A stretch of DNA of 64,000 bases from Acidipropionibacterium timonense (lineage in GTDB: Bacteria > Actinomycetota > Actinomycetes > Propionibacteriales > Propionibacteriaceae), in contig NZ_LR027558.1 in assembly GCF_900605005.1 (NCBI RefSeq), positions 158,033 through 222,032 of the forward strand, given 5' to 3'. The stretch's first letter is position 1; every line of letters starts with the position of its first letter. The notes below the pieces were generated by a model that saw only the letters and a list, made by a program, of their open reading frames with translations, was not told the origin of the DNA and searched no databases. Made by a program: the position numbers and the translations under genes. This document shows positions 56,953 through 64,000 of the stretch, piece by piece.

Positions 56953-57684
56953 GTGAGCCTCATCATCGTCCTCATCGGCCTGGCCGCCCTCGTCGCCCTC
57001 ATCGTCGGAGTCGGCATCGGTGCCTACAACGGCTTCGTCCGGCAGCGCAACACCATCCAGGAGTCCTGGCGTCAGGTCGACGTCGAGCTCAACCGGCGCT
57101 ACGAACTCATCCCCAACCTCGTCGAGACGGTTCGCGGGGCCGCCGCCCATGAGAGCGGAACCCTCGAGAACGTCATCCGGCTGCGCAACCAGGCGGTCCA
57201 GTCCTCCGGCGGCGACGCCCCCGACGCCCGGCGCGCCGAGATTGAGTCGCAGCTCAGCGGGGCGGTGCACAACCTCATGGTCCAGGTCGAGGCCTATCCG
57301 CAACTCCAGGCGAATGCCTCCTTCGTCGAGCTGCAGCGTCAGCTGGCCGAGACCGAGGACCGGATCGCCGCCGGACGTCGCTACTACAACGCCAACGTCA
57401 GCGCCTACAACACCCGGATCGACTCCTTCCCGTCGAACCTCGTCGCCTCGATGAACCACTTCGAGAAGGCCGCCTACTTCCAGGTCGACAACCCCGAGAT
57501 GCGCTCGGCCCCGACGGTGAACTTCGGGGCCGGTACCGGGACGACGTCGACCCAACCCGGCATCGACCGGGGGACCTCCCAGGCGGCTCCGGGCTATGAG
57601 GCGCCGGGCTTCGGGACGCCGTCCGCCGAGCAGGGGCAGCAGGCCGGCCAGACCCAGCGGGCCGACGGCGTCGACCCCCGCTGA
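56953..57684 (+). CDS. lemA: LemA family protein
   Basis: 243 aa membrane protein. One N-terminal membrane helix (residues 2-25) is followed by the LemA helical bundle with NTIQESWRQVDVELNRRYELIPNLVETVRG and RRYYNANVSAYNTRIDSFPS, the family signature blocks. The C-terminal 50 residues are Gly/Thr/Gln-rich and look disordered. The molecular role of LemA is not settled. AAGGAA precedes the GTG at 56953. Three 20-bp repeats lie immediately upstream. Confidence 0.9.
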   Translation: MSLIIVLIGLAALVALIVGVGIGAYNGFVRQRNTIQESWRQVDVELNRRYELIPNLVETVRGAAAHESGTLENVIRLRNQAVQSSGGDAPDARRAEIESQLSGAVHNLMVQVEAYPQLQANASFVELQRQLAETEDRIAAGRRYYNANVSAYNTRIDSFPSNLVASMNHFEKAAYFQVDNPEMRSAPTVNFGAGTGTTSTQPGIDRGTSQAAPGYEAPGFGTPSAEQGQQAGQTQRADGVDPR

Positions 57685-57693
57685 CTCGCGGCC

Positions 57694-58389
57694 TCAGGCG
57701 GCGGCGTCGCGGCGTCGACCGCGCCACCACTCGACGACCATGGGGAGCACGGACACGAGGATGATGAGGATGAGCGCGGCCTCGAAGTTGTTGCGGATGA
57801 CGTCGATCTGACCGAGGAAGAAGCCGGCCTGGACGGCGATGAGCACCCACAGGACGCCGCCGATCGCCGTGTACGAGATGAACCTGCGGAAGTCCATCCG
57901 ACCGACCCCGCTCACCATGGTGACGAAGGTGCGCACGATCGGCACGAATCGGGCGAGGATGAGGGCCATCGCACCGTGCTTGGCGAAGAACTCGTTGGTC
58001 TTGTCGACGTACTCCGGCTTGAAGATCCTCCCCGCCAGGCCGTCCCGAGGCCGGAACAGCCGTGGACCCACCTCGCGCCCGATCCAGTAGCCGACGACAT
58101 TGCCCGCCACCGCTGCGACGATGAGGACGGCGTTGACGAGCACCAGGGTCGAGACCTTCGACCCGTAGTGGACCAGCGGAGTCGAGCTCGTCACGCCGAC
58201 CGCCGCGAACATGCCGAGCGCGAAGAGGAGCGAGTCTCCCGGCATGAAGAAGATCGCCAGGCCGCACTCGGCGAAGACGATGAGGGCGACGATCCACAGG
58301 GCGGCGGCTCCGGCGGCCTGGATGATGGCCTGCGGGTCCATCCAGGAGGGCAGGAGCAGGGGGACCAGGGTCAGGAGAGGACTCGGCAT
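57694..58389 (-). CDS. DedA family membrane protein
   Basis: 231 aa inner-membrane protein of the DedA/VTT family, linked to phospholipid flipping and membrane homeostasis. Features are ECGLAIFFMPGDSLLFALG near residue 40, GYWIGREVGPRLF, and the core motif FAKHGAMALILARFVPIVRTFVTMVSGVGRM near residue 140 with the membrane-embedded Arg and Gly residues. A TTG at 58395 extends the frame by two codons, but the ATG at 58389 with TACTCT 7 bases upstream is preferred as a leaderless start. Confidence 0.9.
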   Translation of the reverse strand: MPSPLLTLVPLLLPSWMDPQAIIQAAGAAALWIVALIVFAECGLAIFFMPGDSLLFALGMFAAVGVTSSTPLVHYGSKVSTLVLVNAVLIVAAVAGNVVGYWIGREVGPRLFRPRDGLAGRIFKPEYVDKTNEFFAKHGAMALILARFVPIVRTFVTMVSGVGRMDFRRFISYTAIGGVLWVLIAVQAGFFLGQIDVIRNNFEAALILIILVSVLPMVVEWWRGRRRDAAA

Positions 58390-58396
58390 GGCCAAC

Positions 58397-58402
58397 AGAG
58401 TA
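58397..58402 (-). promoter_or_regulatory. -10 hexamer TACTCT of dedA, leaderless
   Basis: TACTCT, 7 bases, then ATG 58389. It shares two bases with the divergent TAGCCT at 58401. Confidence 0.5.
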
Positions 58403-58406
58403 GCCT
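58401..58406 (+). promoter_or_regulatory. -10 hexamer TAGCCT of trmH-like gene, leaderless
   Basis: TAGCCT, then CAGGGC, then GTG 58413. Confidence 0.5.
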
Positions 58407-58412
58407 CAGGGC

Positions 58413-59114
58413 GTGACTCCTCCCTGTGACGACGAACGGCCCGGGGGGCTGCCCGACGACCTGTCGGTGCGTGTTCCCGGGTCGGCCGCGGGCACCACGA
58501 GTGACGACCCCTTCCTGCGGGTCGGGGTCGGCCCGGCCTCTCGACCCTGGCCGCAGGACCCCAGGCTAGACCCGGACCTGCTCGCCCACGGGGACCGTCG
58601 CAATGTCGTCGACCAGTACCGCTACTGGAGCGTCGAGGCCATCGTCGCCGACCTCGACACCCGACGCCGCCCGCTCCACGTGGCCATCCAGAACTGGGAG
58701 CACGACTTCAACATCGGCTCGGTGGTGCGCACCGCCAACGCCTTCAACGTCTCCGGGGTGCACATCCTGGGGCGGCGCCGGTGGAACCGTCGCGGCGCGA
58801 TGGTCACCGACCGTTACCTCCACGTCCACCACCACCGGGATGTGCCGACCTTCCTGGCCTGGCTCGCGGGGCACGGCGTCGTGCCGGTCGGCGTCGACAA
58901 CCTGCCCGGGGCGGTGCCCCTGGAGACCGCCGCGCTGCCGCGCGAGTGCTGTCTCGTGTTCGGCTCGGAGGGGGCCGGGCTCACTGACGAGGTGGTCGCC
59001 GGGTGCCGTCAGCTCGTCGCCATCACCCAGTACGGGTCGACGAGGTCGATGAACGCCGGCGCGGCCGCGGCCATCGCCATGTACGCCTGGGGACTGCAGC
59101 ACCCTCTAGAGTGA
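58413..59114 (+). CDS. TrmH/SpoU-family RNA 2'-O-methyltransferase
   Basis: 233 aa SPOUT methyltransferase that modifies ribose 2'-OH in tRNA or rRNA. The trefoil-knot motifs are NWEHDFNIGSVVRTANAF (motif 1, with the catalytic Arg), VFGSEGAGL (motif 2) and YGSTRSMNAGAAAAIAMY (motif 3). The N-terminal 60 residues are poorly conserved. Target site unknown. The GTG at 58413 is only 23 bases from the divergent dedA ATG. Its stop overlaps a possible start of the next gene. Confidence 0.9.
   Translation: MTPPCDDERPGGLPDDLSVRVPGSAAGTTSDDPFLRVGVGPASRPWPQDPRLDPDLLAHGDRRNVVDQYRYWSVEAIVADLDTRRRPLHVAIQNWEHDFNIGSVVRTANAFNVSGVHILGRRRWNRRGAMVTDRYLHVHHHRDVPTFLAWLAGHGVVPVGVDNLPGAVPLETAALPRECCLVFGSEGAGLTDEVVAGCRQLVAITQYGSTRSMNAGAAAAIAMYAWGLQHPLE
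59107..59112 (+). promoter_or_regulatory. -10 hexamer TAGAGT, leaderless start
   Basis: TAGAGT, then GACCTTC, then ATG 59120, at the end of the trmH-like gene. Confidence 0.4.
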
Positions 59115-59119
59115 CCTTC

Positions 59120-59725
59120 ATGACGTCGCCATCGCTGTTGGTCGCGTACAACCCTGTGCCGACGGCCGGCCGCGTGGCCCACCACCGGTCGACGCGGGTG
59201 AGGTTGGCCGTCCAGGCCCTCGTCATCGTCGCCATCGCCTTCCTCACCCTGGCCCTCACCCGTGACTCCTTCGACCTGTCCACGCTCATGTGGATGCTCG
59301 GATCGTGGGTCGTCCTCTTCGCGGTGCTCTTCCTCGTCCAGACCCTGCGGCTGCGGTCGGCCAGCAAGGCGCTGCTCGGTATCGGGGAGGGGACGGCACT
59401 GCGCCTGGACCGTTCCGGGATCGCGCTGCGGCGTCAGCTGAGGCAGGGGGACGGGTCCTTCGACGACGTCACCGGTGTGCAGGTCGAGGGGGCCCCGGCT
59501 GCCGAGCACCTCGACCTGGTGTCCTGGGACGACCTCGACCGGTTCGCCGTCCAGGGCACGGGCCTGGGGGAGGGGCCGGCCCTCGTCGTCACCGACCGTG
59601 CCGGACATCGCTGGCAGGTGCCGGTCTCGTGGCTCGACGAGCGGCCCGGGGCCATCGACTCGGCCGCCCTGGCGTGGTCGGGCGGACGACGACGACTCGA
59701 CGTCACCGGGCTGGACTCCTTCTGA
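59120..59725 (+). CDS. Hypothetical protein with two membrane segments
   Basis: 201 aa, not recognised. Two hydrophobic segments (about residues 29-46 and 55-74) form a hairpin in the membrane; the C-terminal 120 residues are soluble and resemble the YcxB/PH-like layout in general shape only. The ATG at 59120 is chosen on the basis of TAGAGT 7 bases upstream; a GTG at 59111 overlapping the trmH-like stop (GTGA) is possible. Probably expressed with or just after the methyltransferase gene. Confidence 0.65.
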   Translation: MTSPSLLVAYNPVPTAGRVAHHRSTRVRLAVQALVIVAIAFLTLALTRDSFDLSTLMWMLGSWVVLFAVLFLVQTLRLRSASKALLGIGEGTALRLDRSGIALRRQLRQGDGSFDDVTGVQVEGAPAAEHLDLVSWDDLDRFAVQGTGLGEGPALVVTDRAGHRWQVPVSWLDERPGAIDSAALAWSGGRRRLDVTGLDSF

Positions 59726-59851
59726 CGCCCGGGTGGGCTCTGCCGATGCCCCGGTGGGCCCGGCTCGTGGGCCCCACGGGACACAGTGCCGCCCGATGCG
59801 GAACAATGGAGGGCGTCATCGCGAGATACCGACGCAGAAAGGCGCATGCAC

Positions 59852-60877
<1,026 letters not shown>

Positions 60878-60901
60878 CGGCTGGAACGCCTGACGTCGGG
60901 C

Positions 60902-60933
60902 GAGGGGGCCGGCCCGCATGGGTCGGCCCCCTC
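60902..60933 (+). terminator. Hairpin terminator after fba
   Basis: GAGGGGGCCGGCCC pairs with GGGTCGGCCCCCTC around GCAT, with one G-U pair. Confidence 0.75.
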
Positions 60934-60942
60934 GCCGTGTCC

Positions 60943-60998
60943 GGGCAGCCCCGTGCCGGGCGCCGTGGCAGGGCAGCCCCGTGCCGGGCGCCGTGGCA
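60943..60998. repeat. 28-bp tandem repeat, two copies
   Basis: A 28-bp unit starting GGGCAGCCCCGTGCCGGGCG begins at 60943 and 60971, with a degenerate third start at 60999. Located in the 364-base gap between fba and the transcarboxylase 5S gene. Confidence 0.8.
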
Positions 60999-61029
60999 GG
61001 GCGGTGCCGGGGATTGATGTCGGGATTTT

Positions 61030-61081
61030 CCCCCCAGCCAAGAAGTGTTCCCCTCCAGGGGAACGATCTCGATCTGGGGGG
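61030..61081. promoter_or_regulatory. Nested inverted repeats upstream of transcarboxylase genes
   Basis: Outer arms CCCCCCAG (61030-61037) and CTGGGGGG (61074-61081) enclose GTTCCCCT-CC-AGGGGAAC (61047-61064). It could be a leader structure or an operator. Confidence 0.5.
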
Positions 61082-61159
61082 ACTTTCCTGACAGTGCCTC
61101 CGTGAGCTCTCGGGCCCGACCGTGCCCGATCCCTGCCGCACCGTGAACGGACGCGCGAC

Positions 61160-61172
61160 TGAACGCCGTTCA
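61160..61172. promoter_or_regulatory. TetR-type palindrome before transcarboxylase 5S
   Basis: TGAACG-C-CGTTCA, a 13-bp palindrome 70 bases before the start at 61242, with an extra half-site TGAACGG at 61144. Regulator unknown. Confidence 0.4.
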
Positions 61173-61241
61173 ATCCTGCACAAGCCTGCAACTGGGACCC
61201 CCGCGGCTGACGGAGGGTCCGACGAGTGCAAGGATTGGGGC

Positions 61242-62729
61242 ATGAGTCCGCGAAAGATTGGCGTCACCGAGCTCGTCCTCCGCGACGCGCACCAGAGCCT
61301 GCTTGCCACCCGCATGTCCATGGAGGACATGGTCGACGCTTGCGCCGACATCGATGCAGCCGGTTACTGGTCCGTCGAGTGCTGGGGCGGGGCCACCTTC
61401 GATTCCTGCATCCGATTCCTCAACGAGGATCCTTGGGAGCGTCTGCGCACGTTCCGCAAGCTCATGCCCAACTCGCGCCTGCAGATGCTGCTGCGCGGCC
61501 AGAACCTCCTGGGCTACCGCCACTACAACGACGAGGTCGTCGACAAGTTCGTCGAGAAGTCGGCCGAGAACGGCATGGACGTCTTCCGTGTCTTCGACGC
61601 CCTCAACGACCCGCGCAACCTCGAGCACGCCATGGCTGCCGTCAAGCGCGTCGGCAAGCACGCCCAGGGCACCATCTGCTACACGACCTCCCCGATCCAC
61701 ACCCCGGAGAGCTTCGTCAAGCAGGCCGACACCCTCGTCAACATGGGTGCCGACTCCATCGCCTTCAAGGACATGGCCGCCCTGCTCAAGCCGCAGCCCG
61801 CCTTCGACATCATCAAGGGCATCAAGGAGAACCACCCGGACGTGCAGATCAACCTGCACTGCCACTCCACGACGGGTGTCACCCTCGTCACCCTGCAGAA
61901 GGCCATCGAGGCCGGGGTCGACGTCGTCGACACCGCGATCTCCTCGCTCTCCCTCGGCCCGGGCCACAACCCCACCGAGTCCCTCGTCGAGATGCTCGAG
62001 GGCACCGAGTACACGACCGGCCTCGACATGGAGCGGCTCATCAAGATCCGCGACCACTTCAAGAAGGTCCGCCCGAAGTACAAGAAGTTCGAGTCGAAGA
62101 CCCTCGTCAACACGAACATCTTCCAGTCCCAGATCCCCGGCGGCATGCTCTCCAACATGGAGTCGCAGCTCGTCGCCCAGGGCGCTGGCGACCGGATGGA
62201 CGAGGTCATGCGTGAGGTCCCCAGGGTCCGCGAGGACGCCGGGTTCCCGCCGCTGGTGACCCCCTCGTCGCAGATCGTCGGCACCCAGGCCGTCTTCAAC
62301 GTCCTCATGGGGCGCTACAAGACCCTCACCGCCGAGTTCGCCGACCTCATGCTCGGCTACTACGGCAAGCCGATCGGTGACCTCAAGCCGGAGCTCATCG
62401 AGCAGGCCCAGAAGCAGACCGGCAAGGAGCCGATCACCTGCCGCCCGGCCGACACCCTCAAGCCCGAGTGGGACGGCCTGGTCGAGCAGGCCAAGTCGCT
62501 CGAGGGCTTCGACGGGTCCGACGAGGACGTCCTCACCAACGCCCTCTTCCCGGGAGTCGCCCCGAAGTTCTTCAAGGAGCGCCCGCAGGGACCCAAGAGC
62601 GTCGCGATGAGCGAGGCCCAGCTCAAGGCCGAGGCCGAGGGCAGCGGGTCGACGGCCCTGTCCGGCCCGGTCAACTACACCGTGAGCGTCGGTGGCCGCA
62701 GCCACGACGTCACCGTCGAGCCCGCGTGA
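61242..62729 (+). CDS. Transcarboxylase 5S subunit (methylmalonyl-CoA carboxyltransferase)
   Basis: 495 aa subunit that transfers the carboxyl group from carboxybiotin to pyruvate, giving oxaloacetate in the Wood-Werkman cycle. The TIM barrel shows [14 protein letters not shown] with metal-binding Asp15, the carbamylated lysine in [12 protein letters not shown] (Lys176), and LHCHSTTG with His206 and His208. It ends with the [19 protein letters not shown] segment. Relative to the Propionibacterium freudenreichii protein the N-terminus is about 8 residues shorter by recollection. The ATG at 61242 follows AAGGA. The 12S gene begins 15 bases after the stop. Confidence 0.95.
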   Translation: MSPRKIGVTELVLRDAHQSLLATRMSMEDMVDACADIDAAGYWSVECWGGATFDSCIRFLNEDPWERLRTFRKLMPNSRLQMLLRGQNLLGYRHYNDEVVDKFVEKSAENGMDVFRVFDALNDPRNLEHAMAAVKRVGKHAQGTICYTTSPIHTPESFVKQADTLVNMGADSIAFKDMAALLKPQPAFDIIKGIKENHPDVQINLHCHSTTGVTLVTLQKAIEAGVDVVDTAISSLSLGPGHNPTESLVEMLEGTEYTTGLDMERLIKIRDHFKKVRPKYKKFESKTLVNTNIFQSQIPGGMLSNMESQLVAQGAGDRMDEVMREVPRVREDAGFPPLVTPSSQIVGTQAVFNVLMGRYKTLTAEFADLMLGYYGKPIGDLKPELIEQAQKQTGKEPITCRPADTLKPEWDGLVEQAKSLEGFDGSDEDVLTNALFPGVAPKFFKERPQGPKSVAMSEAQLKAEAEGSGSTALSGPVNYTVSVGGRSHDVTVEPA

Positions 62730-62744
62730 GGATGACTGCCCATC

Positions 62745-64000
62745 ATGGCTGACAAGAAGACCATCAAGCTCGCCGACACCATGGAGGGTCGTGTCGAGCA
62801 GCTGGCCCAGGAGCGTCACCGCATCGAACTCGGTGGTGGTGAGGCCCGCCAGGCCAAGCAGCGCGAGAAGGGCAAGCAGACCGCTCGCGAGCGCATCGAC
62901 AACCTCGTCGACGCCTACTCCTTCGACGAGGTCGGGGCGTTCCGCAAGCACCGCACCACCCTCTTCGGGATGGATGCGGCCGATGTCCCGGCCGACGGTG
63001 TCGTCACCGGCGCTGCGACCATCGGCGGGCGTCCCGTCCACGTGGCCTCCCAGGACTTCACCGTCATGGGTGGGTCGGCCGGCGAGACCCAGTCGACCAA
63101 GGTCGTCGAGACGATGGAGCAGTCCCTGCTCACCGGAACGCCGTTCCTCTTCTTCTACGACTCGGGCGGCGCCCGGATCCAGGAGGGCATCGACTCGCTG
63201 TCTGGCTACGGCAAGATGTTCTACGCGAACGTCAAGCTGTCCGGCGTCGTGCCGCAGATCGCCATCATCGCCGGCCCCTGCGCCGGTGGCGCCTCGTACT
63301 CCCCGGCGCTGACCGACTACATCATCATGACCCGGCAGGCCCAGATGTTCATCACGGGCCCGAACGTCATCAAGTCGGTCACCGGTGAGGAGGTCACCGC
63401 CGAGGATCTCGGTGGCCCGGACGCCCACATGTCGACCTCCGGCAACATCCACTTCGTGGCCGAGGACGACGACGCCGCGGTGCTCATCGCCAAGAAGCTG
63501 CTGAGCTTCCTGCCGCAGAACAACACCGAGGACGCCGCCATCGTCAACCCGAACAACGACGTCTCCCCGGATGCGTCGTTGCGTGAGGTGGTGCCGCTCG
63601 ACGGCAACAAGGCCTACGACATCCGCGACGTCATCGCGAAGATCGTCGACTGGGGCGACTACCTCGAGGTCAAGGCCGGCTGGGCGACGAACATCGTCAC
63701 CGCCTTCGCCCGGGTCAACGGTCGTACCGTCGGCATCGTCGCGAACCAGCCGAAGGTCATGGCCGGATCGCTGGATATCAACGCCTCCGACAAGGCCGCC
63801 GAGTTCATCACCTTCTGTGACGCGTTCAACATCCCGCTCGTCCAGCTGGTCGACGTCCCCGGCTTCCTGCCCGGCGTCCAGCAGGAGTACGGCGGCATCA
63901 TCCGCCACGGCGCGAAGATGCTCTACGCCTACTCCGAGGCCACCGTCCCGAAGATCACCGTGGTGCTGCGCAAGGCCTACGGCGGCTCCTACCTGGCCAT
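62745..64000 (+). CDS. Transcarboxylase 12S subunit, partial at window end
   Basis: At least 418 codons, open to the window edge without a stop; the family is about 520-600 aa. It carries the carboxyl group from methylmalonyl-CoA to the biotin of the 1.3S subunit. The N-terminus ADKKTIKLADTMEGRVEQL is followed by the carboxyltransferase core: FTVMGGSAGETQSTK, YDSGGARIQEGIDSL, AGPCAGGASYSPALTD and GPNVIKSVTGEEV, then LVDVPGFLPGVQQEYGGIIRHGAK. It is transcribed directly behind the 5S gene with GAGG upstream of the ATG at 62745. Biotin carrier and other subunits should follow outside the window. Confidence 0.95.
   Translation, partial: MADKKTIKLADTMEGRVEQLAQERHRIELGGGEARQAKQREKGKQTARERIDNLVDAYSFDEVGAFRKHRTTLFGMDAADVPADGVVTGAATIGGRPVHVASQDFTVMGGSAGETQSTKVVETMEQSLLTGTPFLFFYDSGGARIQEGIDSLSGYGKMFYANVKLSGVVPQIAIIAGPCAGGASYSPALTDYIIMTRQAQMFITGPNVIKSVTGEEVTAEDLGGPDAHMSTSGNIHFVAEDDDAAVLIAKKLLSFLPQNNTEDAAIVNPNNDVSPDASLREVVPLDGNKAYDIRDVIAKIVDWGDYLEVKAGWATNIVTAFARVNGRTVGIVANQPKVMAGSLDINASDKAAEFITFCDAFNIPLVQLVDVPGFLPGVQQEYGGIIRHGAKMLYAYSEATVPKITVVLRKAYGGSYLA

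Noticed and set aside
61170-63908. 912-codon open frame antisense to the transcarboxylase genes
   Set aside because: Same effect opposite two clearly recognised enzymes; composition is repetitive and no motif is present.

Overview
The window is high-GC actinobacterial chromosome, most likely from the Propionibacteriaceae and probably close to Acidipropionibacterium (inferred). The pointers are the 5S and 12S subunits of the biotin-dependent transcarboxylase of the Wood-Werkman propionate cycle at the right edge, a succinyl/propionyl-CoA:acetate-type CoA-transferase, pyruvate phosphate dikinase with its regulatory protein, HspR/HAIR control of chaperones, and many starts that look leaderless. 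No tRNA, rRNA or CRISPR array was seen.

Layout. 1-5.4 kb: an ISL3-family insertion sequence with 25-bp perfect inverted repeats has cut the first permease gene of a sugar ABC transporter; the second permease and a GH36 alpha-galactosidase follow. 5.4-11 kb: a minus-strand block with the CoA-transferase, a 2-hydroxyacid dehydrogenase coupled to a hexose-6-phosphate mutarotase, SerB and an RlmG/RsmC-like methyltransferase. 11-20 kb: PPDK regulatory protein, PPDK, a frameshifted POT peptide transporter, an FHA protein, a ThuA-like protein and deoC. 20-27.7 kb: a cell-surface mannosylation-type pair (GT2-GtrA and a PMT-like transferase), a PhoPR-like two-component system and a Pit phosphate transporter with a small partner. 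A PhoP-box-like repeat array lies between the regulator and pit.

27.8-31.1 kb: an LDH/MDH-family dehydrogenase, an 0.8-kb gene-free field of phased GGAGC repeats, a divergent TetR/cupin pair around a clear operator, and a DUF2255-like gene remnant. 31.1-35.7 kb: dnaK-grpE-dnaJ-hspR behind two HAIR operators and a promoter; clpB at 49.1 kb has a matching HAIR pair. 35.8-48.9 kb: exported proteins, AspT-like, APC, MntH and BrnQ transporters, a NUDIX protein, a NarL-type two-component system with a 25-bp tandem repeat at its 3' end, class I FBP aldolase and a phosphomannomutase-like HAD protein.

49-64 kb: clpB, a Tat-exported phosphoesterase bracketed by two copies of a palindromic element and ending in a bare LPHTG motif, a class E sortase-like protein that lacks both the catalytic His and Cys, LemA, DedA, TrmH, class II FBP aldolase and the transcarboxylase 5S/12S genes. 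The 12S gene runs off the window.

The central-carbon genes fit together: aldolases (two classes) and hexose-6-P mutarotase feed glycolysis, PPDK and its regulator set the PEP/pyruvate balance, transcarboxylase moves carboxyl groups from methylmalonyl-CoA to pyruvate, and the CoA-transferase closes the propionate/succinate exchange. I found no obvious new defence or biosynthetic system. The least explained signals are the GGAGC repeat field, the paired palindromes, the degenerate sortase, and the systematic -10 hexamer placed 6-7 bases before start codons.
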